Below are positions 8,658 to 15,984 of a stretch of DNA of 64,000 nt, piece after piece. A model generated the notes under the pieces. It made no database searches. It saw nothing but the letters and a program-made list of their open reading frames with translations, and was not told where the DNA came from. The stretch spans positions 558,001-622,000 of the forward strand of contig NZ_JADBDT010000001.1 of assembly GCF_014873485.1 (NCBI RefSeq), written 5' to 3'. Source of the DNA: Sphingopyxis sp. OAS728. Its GTDB lineage: Bacteria > Pseudomonadota > Alphaproteobacteria > Sphingomonadales > Sphingomonadaceae. The translations under genes and the position numbers were made by a program. The first letter of the stretch is position 1. Each line of letters begins with the position of its first letter.

Positions 8658-9629
8658 ATGAATCTGCCAGTCATCCTTATCGTCGCCGGGGCTTTCCTGG
8701 CTTTCGCGATCCTCGTGATCTTGCTTGGCGGGCCTTCGGCCAGCAAGGCGAAGACACGCCGGCTGGCGATGGTCAAGGACCGCCACGCCGCCTCGACCGA
8801 AGCGGTGGTGGCGGCGCAGATGCGCAAGACGATCCAGTCGGGTGGGCGCAAGAGCGACTCGTCGCTGGTCGCCCTGATGCCGCGCCGGGACGAGCTGGAT
8901 CTGCGCATCCGGCGGACCGGAAAAAGCTGGACGCTTACGCAATATATATTTGCTTCGATGATCCTGTTCGTCGTCGCGACCGGCGGCATGTTGATCGTGC
9001 GCGCGCCGTTTCTGATGGCCGGGTTGATCGGTTTGTTCGTCGGGCTTGGCCTGCCATATATGGTCGTCGGCGTGCTGATCAAAAGGCGTGTGACGCAGTT
9101 CAACGCCCGTTTTCCCGACGCGATCGATCTTTTGGTGCGCGGTCTGAAATCGGGCTTGCCGGTCACCGAAACCTTTCAGATCGTGAGCCAGGAACTCCCG
9201 GGTCCGGTCGGCGAGGAATTCAAGGGCATCATCGAACGCATCCGCATCGGCAACACGATGGAAGCCGCGCTGCAGGAATCGGCGAACATGCTCGGCACGC
9301 CCGAATTCCAATTCTTCTGCATCACGATCCAGATCCAGCGCGAGACGGGCGGCAACCTGGCGGAAACGCTCGCCAATCTGTCGGACGTGCTACGCAAGCG
9401 CGCCCAGATGAAGCTCAAGATTCGTGCGATGTCGTCCGAAGCGAAGGCTTCCGCCTACATCGTTGGTTCCCTGCCCTTCTTCGTTTTCGGCGTCGTTTGG
9501 TCGGTGAACCCCAGCTATCTGGCCGGCTTCTTCCATGAAGAACGGCTCATCATCGCGGGATTGGGCGGGCTCGTCTGGATGAGCATCGGCGCCGGCATCA
9601 TGGCCAAAATGGTCAACTTCGAAATCTGA
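8658..9629 (+). CDS. tadB: Tad inner-membrane platform protein TadB
   Basis: This 323-residue T2SSF-family protein has N-terminal membrane segments (residues 3-22 and about 95-140), then the cytoplasmic GspF-like domain (FPDAIDLLVRGLKSGLPV, IQIQRETGGNLAETL), and C-terminal membrane segments. TadB and TadC form the inner-membrane platform driven by the CpaF ATPase. The ATG at 8658 lacks a strong Shine-Dalgarno. Overall length and order before tadC are normal. Confidence 0.92.
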   Translation: MNLPVILIVAGAFLAFAILVILLGGPSASKAKTRRLAMVKDRHAASTEAVVAAQMRKTIQSGGRKSDSSLVALMPRRDELDLRIRRTGKSWTLTQYIFASMILFVVATGGMLIVRAPFLMAGLIGLFVGLGLPYMVVGVLIKRRVTQFNARFPDAIDLLVRGLKSGLPVTETFQIVSQELPGPVGEEFKGIIERIRIGNTMEAALQESANMLGTPEFQFFCITIQIQRETGGNLAETLANLSDVLRKRAQMKLKIRAMSSEAKASAYIVGSLPFFVFGVVWSVNPSYLAGFFHEERLIIAGLGGLVWMSIGAGIMAKMVNFEI

Positions 9630-9642
9630 AGGGGCAGACATA

Positions 9643-10683
9643 GTGAACAGCAGCCTCCTTCTCTCCGCCTTCACCGGCGCGCAAAGCGGACCGAAAATCC
9701 TCGGCATCGACGTCATATGGGTCGGCACCTTGCTGGCGGCGGTGGGCGTGTTTGCCGTGCTGATCGCCATCTACAGCGCCCTGACCGTTCGCAATCCGAT
9801 GGCCAAGCGCGTCAAGGCGCTGAACGAACGCCGCGAGCAATTGAAGGCGGGCATCACGGCCTCGACCGCCAAACGCCGCGCGCGGCTGGTCCGCAAGAAC
9901 CACACCGCCGACAAGATGCGCACCTTCCTTGGCCGGCTCCAGGTGTTGCAGGAAGGCCAAGTCAAGGAGGTCCAGCAAAAGCTGGCACAAGCGGGTATCC
10001 GGTCGAAGGATCTGGCTGTGGCGGTCATTTTCGGTCGTATGGTCCTGCCGATCCTGTTCGGCGGCACCGCGCTCTTCCTGATCTATTGGGTCGATATGTG
10101 GCCCGATCTCACCAGCACCAAACGCGCGCTCTATTCGATGATCGCATTGGTGCTCGGCTACAAGGCGCCCGACCTCTTCGTCGACAATATGCGCCAAAAG
10201 CGCACCGACAAGATCCGCAAAGGCCTGCCCGACGCGCTCGACCTGCTCGTCATTTGTGCCGAAGCCGGTTTGACCGTCGACTCCGCCTTTTCGCGCGTGT
10301 CGAAGGAACTGGGCCGCGCTTATCCCGAACTTGGCGAAGAATTCGCACTGACGTCGATCGAACTCGGCTTTTTGACCGAGCGTCGTCAGGCGTTCGAAAA
10401 CTTCTCCTATCGCGTCAATCTGGAATCGGTGAAGGGCGTGGTCACCACCATGATCCAGACCGAAAAATACGGCACCCCGCTCGCCAGCGCGCTGCGCGTG
10501 CTGTCGGCCGAATTCCGCAACGAACGCATGATGCGCGCCGAAGAAAAGGCTGCACGGCTGCCCGCAATCATGACGGTGCCGTTGATCCTGTTCATCCTGC
10601 CGGTGCTGTTCATCGTCATTCTCGGCCCGGCGGCCTGTTCGCTGAGCGACGCGATGTCCGGCGGCAGCCTCGGCGCCAAATAA
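9643..10683 (+). CDS. tadC: Tad inner-membrane platform protein TadC
   Basis: This 346-residue T2SSF-family partner of TadB has an N-terminal membrane span (residues 20-45), a cytoplasmic domain with GLPDALDLLVICAEAGLTVD and FSYRVNLESVKGVV, and two C-terminal spans ending in PVLFIVILGPA. It starts with GTG, preceded by a GAAGGGG stretch, 13 bases after tadB. It is the last gene of the Tad run; a strong intrinsic terminator follows within 30 bases. Confidence 0.92.
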   Translation: MNSSLLLSAFTGAQSGPKILGIDVIWVGTLLAAVGVFAVLIAIYSALTVRNPMAKRVKALNERREQLKAGITASTAKRRARLVRKNHTADKMRTFLGRLQVLQEGQVKEVQQKLAQAGIRSKDLAVAVIFGRMVLPILFGGTALFLIYWVDMWPDLTSTKRALYSMIALVLGYKAPDLFVDNMRQKRTDKIRKGLPDALDLLVICAEAGLTVDSAFSRVSKELGRAYPELGEEFALTSIELGFLTERRQAFENFSYRVNLESVKGVVTTMIQTEKYGTPLASALRVLSAEFRNERMMRAEEKAARLPAIMTVPLILFILPVLFIVILGPAACSLSDAMSGGSLGAK

Positions 10684-10708
10684 CCGGCGGCGCCGATCCA
10701 AGAAACAA

Positions 10709-10740
10709 AGAGGGCGGAAGCAATTCCGCCCTCTCTTTTT
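10709..10740 (+). terminator. Intrinsic terminator of the Tad operon
   Basis: An 11-bp perfect stem (10709-10719 with 10724-10734) closes a GCAA tetraloop and is followed by C and five T. The facing strand also has a T-rich flank, so it may also stop the convergent FAH-family gene. Confidence 0.93.
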
Positions 10741-10741
10741 A

Positions 10742-11743
10742 TCAGCCGACGCTCTGCTCGATCGCGCCGAAAATACTGTGGTGGCGGTCGTCGTCCATCC
10801 AGATGCGGACGGTATCGCCCTTTTGCATGAAAGGCGTCTTGGGCTCGCCCTGCTGGATCGTTTCGACCGTCCGTACTTCGGCAAGGCAGCTATAACCGAG
10901 CCCGCCCGCCGCGATCGGCTTTCCGGGGCCGCCGTCGGCGTCGCGGTTCGACACCGTTCCCGACCCGATGATCGTCCCGGCGCCCAGATCGCGCGTCTTT
11001 GCCGCATGCGCGATCAGCGCGCCGAAATCGAAGGTCATGTCGACGCCCGCGTCGGCGCGCCCAAGCGGCTGGCCGTTGAGGTCGACCGACAATGTGCCGT
11101 GCAGCTTGCCGTCCTTCCAGCGATCGCCGAGCGCGTCGGGCGTGACAAACACCGGCGACATCGCGCTCGATGGTTTCGACTGGAAGAAGCCGAATCCCTT
11201 GGCGAGTTCCGCCGGGATCAGGCTGCGCAGCGAAACATCGTTGGTCAGCCCGACGAGCAGGATCGTCTCGCGCGCCGCAATCGCGTCGATTCCCTTGGGA
11301 ACATCTCCCGTTACTACCACGACTTCGGCTTCCATATCGCAGCCCCAGGCGGGATCGCCGAGCGGGATCGGATCGCGCGGGGCCAGAAAGGCGTCGCTGC
11401 CGCCCTGGTACATTAGCGGATCGTGCCAGAAACTGTCCGGCATCTCGGCGCCGCGCGCCTGCCGCACTAGCGCGACATGGTTCACATAAGCGCTGCCGTC
11501 GGCCCATTGATAGGCGCGCGGTAGCGGCGATGCCGCATCATGTTCGTGAAAACGGTCCTTCGGGATCGCGTCATGATTGAGATCTTCGGCGAGCGCTGCG
11601 AGGCGCGGGGCGGTATCGGCCCAATTGTCGAGCGCGACCTGCATCGTCGCCGCGATCTGGCCGGCGTCGGCATACCAGGCGAGGTCGTCCGAAACGACGA
11701 CCAGGCGTCCGTCGCGGCCCTGTTTGAGCGAAGCTAGTTTCAC
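10742..11743 (-). CDS. Fumarylacetoacetate hydrolase family protein
   Basis: This 333-residue enzyme has the FAH fold. In the C-terminal half the metal-binding acidic residues lie in CDMEAEVVVV and VGLTNDVSLR, with GSGTVSNRD near the end. It resembles two-domain FAH proteins of tyrosine or aromatic catabolism, which cut a C-C bond in fumarylacetoacetate or related diketo acids; the exact substrate is not clear. The start is GTG with AGGAG six bases upstream. No homogentisate dioxygenase or maleylacetoacetate isomerase gene is next to it, so the tyrosine pathway role is unproven. Confidence 0.82.
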   Translation of the reverse strand: MKLASLKQGRDGRLVVVSDDLAWYADAGQIAATMQVALDNWADTAPRLAALAEDLNHDAIPKDRFHEHDAASPLPRAYQWADGSAYVNHVALVRQARGAEMPDSFWHDPLMYQGGSDAFLAPRDPIPLGDPAWGCDMEAEVVVVTGDVPKGIDAIAARETILLVGLTNDVSLRSLIPAELAKGFGFFQSKPSSAMSPVFVTPDALGDRWKDGKLHGTLSVDLNGQPLGRADAGVDMTFDFGALIAHAAKTRDLGAGTIIGSGTVSNRDADGGPGKPIAAGGLGYSCLAEVRTVETIQQGEPKTPFMQKGDTVRIWMDDDRHHSIFGAIEQSVG

Positions 11744-11801
11744 GAAAACTCCTTTGGCTGACGATGCGGCGGAACCGACATCGCCTTAAAAGGAGCGAAA
11801 A

Positions 11802-12215
11802 TCAGCGCGGCGTCGTGATCGATGCGAAACAGGTAAAGCCGCTCTGCCCCGCCTGCAAGCGCCGGATATATTGGAGGTAGGCCTGCGACTGGTTGTAGGT
11901 CGTGCCCGGCAGCGTCTGCCCCCGGAACGCCCGCTTCACTTCTTCACCCGTAAACGGCCGCGGCGACCCCGGAAACGCGCCCTTCGTGCCCGGCGGGACC
12001 AGCTTGCCCGCGGTATCGATATATTTCCCCGCACCCGTCGCGCCCGGAATCGGAATTTGGCAATTCATCACCGATACGGCAGTCTGTGCAAAGGCGGGGC
12101 GGATCGTCAGCGCGGCCGACACGCCGACGGCACCGAGCGCCAGCATCTTGCGCCGCGAGGGGACCGCTTCGCCCATCTCCACGGGATTTTCGGCGGGAAT
12201 ATCGCTGTTTTCCAT
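11802..12215 (-). CDS. Unknown protein with twin-arginine signal peptide
   Basis: This 137-residue protein is not assigned to a known family. About 20 residues in, it has a Tat-type signal: SRRKMLALG, a hydrophobic stretch and a cleavage-like site AFAQ. The mature part, near 95 residues, has two cysteines, is Gly/Pro-rich at first (IPIPGATGAGKYIDTAGK) and ends with a basic, aromatic helix (YLQYIRRLQAGQSGFTCF). The start at 12215 places the signal near the N-terminus; an upstream start at 12299 would add a second hydrophobic stretch and is less likely. It should be folded before export, perhaps with a cofactor. Neighbours give no clear clue. Confidence 0.6.
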   Translation of the reverse strand: MENSDIPAENPVEMGEAVPSRRKMLALGAVGVSAALTIRPAFAQTAVSVMNCQIPIPGATGAGKYIDTAGKLVPPGTKGAFPGSPRPFTGEEVKRAFRGQTLPGTTYNQSQAYLQYIRRLQAGQSGFTCFASITTPR

Positions 12216-12364
12216 GTCGCGCGCATAACCCAATGAAGCGCCAAGGAAAAGCAAAAGACAGATAAGCATTCCGCCCTTCCCGCTTTGGGACATTCGCAAT
12301 TGGAACGTTAATTACCCTAAACATCCTTGCGCTCTATCGCCTCTTCGTGCGAGGCGCGGCGACG

Positions 12365-13594
12365 ATGTTCGATCGCCTTTCCAGCCTGGTCATCGCTTTG
12401 ACGCTGGTCGCCATCGCGGCAATTTTTGCCACGCTGGCAGGGGGCGATCGATTGTCGATCGCGATCATGGTGATCGCCGGTTTCCTTGCCGCGGCGGTGG
12501 TCTACAGCGCCCTTCCCGCCTTGTCTGACGCGAAGACCGCCGGGGCCGCGCCCGAGGATGCCGCGCCGATCTCCTTACTCCGCCATCCCGACTTCGCCCA
12601 CTGGATCGATCAGGAAAAAGAGCCCTTGATCGGCACCGCCGACAATATCGTCACCATTGCCAACGACGCCGCAATCCGGCTGCTTGGCCGACATATCGTC
12701 GGCGCCGACGTCCGCACCGCAATCCGTCATCCGGCAGCGACCGACTGGCTGTCGCAAACTGACGAGAATGCCGGGCTCGACACGATCAACCTGATCGACT
12801 TTCCGCGCCCCGGCCAACGCTGGACGATGCGCATCGCCGCGCTGTCGGGCCGCGAACAGATCATCTTCCTGTCCGACCGGTCTGCGATCGACGCAGCGGA
12901 CCGGATGCGATCGGACTTCGTCGCCAATGCCAGCCACGAATTACGCACGCCGCTTTCCGCGATCCTCGGTTATGTCGAAACGCTGCAGGATATGAACGGC
13001 GAGACCGACGGGCCGACACGCCATCGCTTCCTGTCGATCATCGAGCGCGAGGCGCGGCGGATGCAGCAACTGGTCATCGACCTTCTCTCGATCTCGCGCG
13101 TCGAGGCCGACCGCTTCCGCCGTCCCACTACGCCGGTCGACCTCGCCGCCATCGTCAAGACCACGATTGCACAGCTGCGCGACAGCGAGCATCCGCGAGC
13201 GAAAGATGTTGTCGCAGAGCTCGGCGACGACCCGCAACCAATGCTCGGCGACGAGGCCCAGCTCGGACAGCTTGCGCACAATATCATTTCGAACGCGATG
13301 AAATATGGCCACGCCGGCACCCCGGTGACAGTCGAACTGACGCGCGAGGGCAGCCGCGTCCGGCTGTCGGTGAGCGACGAAGGCGACGGCATTGCAGCCG
13401 ATCACCTGCCGCGCCTGACCGAACGCTTCTATCGCGTCGATGAGGCGCGCAGCCGGTCGGTCGGGGGCACGGGGCTGGGTCTCGCGATCGTGAAGCACAT
13501 CAGCGAGCGCCATCAAGGGCAGCTCGATATCGCCAGCGAAGTCGGCAAGGGGACGCGCGTTTCGGCGACTTTCCCGATGGCCGCGAAGAGCTGA
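12365..13594 (+). CDS. PhoR-like membrane sensor histidine kinase
   Basis: This roughly 409-residue kinase has two adjacent N-terminal membrane spans (residues 4-50), a PAS-like region (about 70-175) and the kinase core. The phospho-acceptor His is near residue 191 in NASHELRTPLSAI; the N box (NIISNAMKYG), G1 (DEGDGIA), F (ERFYRVD) and G2 (GGTGLGLAIVKH) are intact. The arrangement matches PhoR, the phosphate-limitation sensor. In many alphaproteobacteria phoR leads a pst-phoU-phoB operon, but no such gene follows here. GTG at 12347, six codons upstream, is an alternative start. A terminator lies 77 bases after the stop. Confidence 0.85.
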   Translation: MFDRLSSLVIALTLVAIAAIFATLAGGDRLSIAIMVIAGFLAAAVVYSALPALSDAKTAGAAPEDAAPISLLRHPDFAHWIDQEKEPLIGTADNIVTIANDAAIRLLGRHIVGADVRTAIRHPAATDWLSQTDENAGLDTINLIDFPRPGQRWTMRIAALSGREQIIFLSDRSAIDAADRMRSDFVANASHELRTPLSAILGYVETLQDMNGETDGPTRHRFLSIIEREARRMQQLVIDLLSISRVEADRFRRPTTPVDLAAIVKTTIAQLRDSEHPRAKDVVAELGDDPQPMLGDEAQLGQLAHNIISNAMKYGHAGTPVTVELTREGSRVRLSVSDEGDGIAADHLPRLTERFYRVDEARSRSVGGTGLGLAIVKHISERHQGQLDIASEVGKGTRVSATFPMAAKS

Positions 13595-13670
13595 TCGCGC
13601 GCGGCCCACGGCGCGGATCCTCCGCCTATCCTTGACTTTTCATAGCTCGAGGCCCATCTTCGACAGGCTA

Positions 13671-13694
13671 TCGTCGCCTGCGACGGATTTTTTT
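13671..13694 (+). terminator. Intrinsic terminator between the kinase and the cold-shock gene
   Basis: A short stem (13671-13676 with 13681-13686, one G-T pair) around a CCTG loop is followed by one A and seven T. It may end the kinase transcript or attenuate a transcript started at the promoter-like sequence at 13632-13660. Confidence 0.75.
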
Positions 13695-13720
13695 GCCTGT
13701 TTGGCGGACACTTCCATCTT
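13693..13720 (+). promoter_or_regulatory. Possible promoter of the cold-shock gene
   Basis: TTGCCT (13693-13698) and CATCTT (13715-13720) are 16 bases apart. A similar pair, TTGACT and CATCTT 17 bases apart, lies upstream at 13632-13660, on the other side of the terminator hairpin. The -10 match is weak. The downstream pair would give a leader near 57 bases. Confidence 0.3.
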
Positions 13721-13784
13721 CACGCTACCTGGCGCCATCGGCATCGGCCGGTGGTAACTCCGATTCCGTGAAAGGAACGACCCC

Positions 13785-13991
13785 ATGCCCACCGGCACCG
13801 TAAAATTCTTCAACACCGAAAAAGGTTATGGCTTCATCGCGAACGAAGATGGTTCGGGCGACAATTTCGTCCACATCACCGCCCTCGAGCGCGCCGGGAT
13901 GACGACGCTGAACAAGGATCAGCGCGTTTCCTATGACCTGGAAACCGACCAGCGCGGCAAGACCGCTGCGGTCAACGTCCAGCCGGCCTGA
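13785..13991 (+). CDS. CspA-family cold-shock protein
   Basis: This 68-residue single-stranded nucleic-acid binding protein has the cold-shock OB fold: TGTVKFFNTEKGYGFI includes the RNP1 motif KGYGFI, and RNP2 reads NFVHI. The family more often has a DVFVH or DLFVH version, so GDNFVHI is a mild variant. It melts RNA secondary structure at low temperature or in stationary phase. AAAGGAA lies about eight bases before the ATG. Two tiny genes follow on the same strand. Confidence 0.95.
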   Translation: MPTGTVKFFNTEKGYGFIANEDGSGDNFVHITALERAGMTTLNKDQRVSYDLETDQRGKTAAVNVQPA

Positions 13992-14010
13992 TCTTTCGGC
14001 CCAAATGGCA

Positions 14011-14040
14011 GACCGGATGCGAGTAATCTCGTATCCGGTC
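14011..14040 (+). other. Hairpin after the cold-shock gene
   Basis: A 13-bp stem (14011-14023 with 14028-14040, one G-T pair) closes a TAAT loop 19 bases after the csp stop. There is no T-tract, so it could be a 3' stabilising structure or a factor-dependent stop before the next small genes. Confidence 0.6.
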
Positions 14041-14093
14041 GGCTGTGGCCGATCTCTCTCCAACCAAAAAAGAGAACAAAATCAAAGGATATT

Positions 14094-14234
14094 ATGAACT
14101 TCAATTTGAATGCTTTTCCTTCCCTTCTCCGGCCATTCTCCGCAATCGATGCGCGGGCCGCGAAGACAGTCCGGCGATCGCCGACCCTGACGCAACGCGA
14201 ACTGCGCCGCCTGATCGCCCAAATGGTCGACTAA
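14094..14234 (+). CDS. 46-residue small protein, unknown
   Basis: This short frame begins ATG AAC TTC AAT, preceded four bases away by AAAGGA (14084-14089). The product has a hydrophobic, aromatic N-terminal half (MNFNLNAFPSLLRPFSAID) and a strongly basic C-terminal half (RAAKTVRRSPTLTQRELRR) that could form an amphipathic helix. No known family is recognised. It lies between the cold-shock gene and another small gene, all on the same strand, so the three may share a transcript. A longer overlapping frame that starts at 14045 lacks the ribosome-binding site and appears to be a shadow upstream of 14282. Confidence 0.55.
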   Translation: MNFNLNAFPSLLRPFSAIDARAAKTVRRSPTLTQRELRRLIAQMVD

Positions 14235-14281
14235 CCTTCCGGCAAACCGGCCTTCAACCAAAGCAACCAAGGATTTCCGCC

Positions 14282-14494
14282 ATGTCGAACACCAGCGATT
14301 TCTACCTGATCCAGGCGGACAAATGCGCGGCCGACGCGGCGGAAAGCACGCTGTCGCAAGTTCGCGACCGTAATCTGCGTGCCGAACAGGCGTGGCGTAC
14401 GATGGCCGAACGGCTGATCCAGACAGAAGCCACGCGCGCTCGGCAGGTCGCCGCGGCAGTCGCCAAGGCGGAAGCGAACGCCGACGCCGACTGA
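14282..14494 (+). CDS. 70-residue Ala-rich helical protein, unknown
   Basis: The product starts MSNTSDFYLIQADKCAADA and continues as an almost uninterrupted Ala/Arg/Glu-rich helix likely to form a coiled coil (residues 20-68). AACCAAGGA lies upstream of the ATG. No known function is recognised; similar short helical proteins are typical sphingomonad hypotheticals. It is 47 bases downstream of the 46-residue gene and ends 12 bases before the convergent transaminase stop. Confidence 0.65.
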   Translation: MSNTSDFYLIQADKCAADAAESTLSQVRDRNLRAEQAWRTMAERLIQTEATRARQVAAAVAKAEANADAD

Positions 14495-14506
14495 CCGGGT
14501 ATTCCG

Positions 14507-15823
14507 TCAGTCGATGCGGCTGAGCAACTCCCGGATTTTTCCGAACATCTCGTCGATCTGCGCCTTTTCCACAATCAGCGGCGGCGACAGCGCGATGATG
14601 TCGCCGGTCGCGCGCACGAGCAGCCCATTGTCGAAACAGCTATGGAACAGCTCCATCGCGCGTGCCGTCGGCGCCCCCGGACGCGACTCGAGCTCGATAC
14701 CGGCGACCAGCCCGATGGTGCGGATATCGATGACATGGCGCGCGCCTTTCAGGCTATGCGCCGCATCTTCCCAATATCTGCCAAGTTCGTCGGCACGATC
14801 GAACAACCCATCGCGCGCATAAAGATCGAGCGTCGCGAGGCCCGCAGCACTCGCAAGCGGATGCCCCGAATAGGTGTAGCCGTGGAACAGCTCGATCCCG
14901 CCGGGCACGCTCTCGATCACCGCATCGTGCAGCTCGCGCTTCACTGCGACCGCACCCATCGGCACCGCCGCGTTGGTCAGCCCCTTCGCCATCGTGATGA
15001 TATCGGGGGTCACGCCCCATTGCCCCGCCGCCGTCGCACCCCCGACGCGGCCGAAAGCCGTGATAACCTCGTCGAAAATCAGGATAATGCCATGCTTGTC
15101 GCAAATCTCTCGCAAGCGCTGGAGATAGCCGACCGGCGGCACGAGCACGCCTGTCGAACCCGCCATCGGCTCGACGATCACCGCCGCGATCGTGTCGGCG
15201 CCATGCAGGTCGACGAGCCGCTGCAGATCGTCCGCCAGTTCGGTGCCATGCTGCGGGAAACCACGCGTAAAGGCGTTACGTTCGATGTCGTGCGTATGCC
15301 GGATATGATCGACGCCGGGCAGCCCGCCACCGAAATTACGGCGATTGTTCACAAGCCCGCCGACGCTGATCCCGCCGAAGCCAGTGCCATGATAGCCCCG
15401 CTCGCGCCCGATCAACCGCGTCCGCGTTCCCTGCCCCTTCGCGCGCTGGATATTGAGCGCAATTTTCAGCGCCGTATCAACCGACTCGGAACCGCTGTTT
15501 GTAAAGAATATCCGGTCGAGCCCGTCGGGCATCAGCGCCGCGAGCCGCTGCGCCAGTTCAAACGGCATCGGGTGCCCGAGCTGGAATGTCGGCGCGAAAT
15601 CGAGCGTCGCCGCTGCCGTCGCAATCGCCTCGGTGATTTCGGGCCGGCAGTGCCCGGCATTGCTGCACCACAGCCCGGAGGTGCCATCCAAGATCGTCCG
15701 TCCGTCAGCGCTCTGATAATGCATACCGCTCGCCGAGACGAGTTGGCGCGGGTTCGCCCTGTACGACCGATTGGCGGTAAAGGGCATCCAGAAGGACGCC
15801 AGCGGATCATTCTCACCCTTCAC
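14507..15823 (-). CDS. bauA: Beta-alanine:pyruvate transaminase (BauA-like), class III
   Basis: This 438-residue PLP aminotransferase closely follows recalled Pseudomonas BauA: FWMPFTANRSY at the N-terminus, GSESVDTALK, GRERGYHGTGFGG, AAVIVEPMAGSTGVLVPPVGY, LIFDEVITAFGRVG, then the PLP-lysine region MAKGLTNAAVPMGAV and HGYTYSGHPLA. The reaction would move the amino group of beta-alanine (or another omega-amino acid) to pyruvate. Beta-alanine is a product of spermidine/propanediamine breakdown, which fits the polyamine genes next door. The GTG start has a GGGAGAG site upstream and gives the family N-terminus; upstream extension would add 34 unrelated residues. It is divergent from the nine-gene operon. 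Confidence 0.88.
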   Translation of the reverse strand: MKGENDPLASFWMPFTANRSYRANPRQLVSASGMHYQSADGRTILDGTSGLWCSNAGHCRPEITEAIATAAATLDFAPTFQLGHPMPFELAQRLAALMPDGLDRIFFTNSGSESVDTALKIALNIQRAKGQGTRTRLIGRERGYHGTGFGGISVGGLVNNRRNFGGGLPGVDHIRHTHDIERNAFTRGFPQHGTELADDLQRLVDLHGADTIAAVIVEPMAGSTGVLVPPVGYLQRLREICDKHGIILIFDEVITAFGRVGGATAAGQWGVTPDIITMAKGLTNAAVPMGAVAVKRELHDAVIESVPGGIELFHGYTYSGHPLASAAGLATLDLYARDGLFDRADELGRYWEDAAHSLKGARHVIDIRTIGLVAGIELESRPGAPTARAMELFHSCFDNGLLVRATGDIIALSPPLIVEKAQIDEMFGKIRELLSRID

Positions 15824-15984
15824 GGCCCACTCTCCCAGCCAGTCGAACCCGCACATAGTGGCCGCGCTCCGCGATGCTGGCAATGTCGAAAATGGCCGAT
15901 AACGGCCCCTCTGGCGCTCCTCCAAAGCTTGCGATACGCTGCCACCTCCACAACGGGCCGACTCCTCGGCCCAATCGGGGGCTC

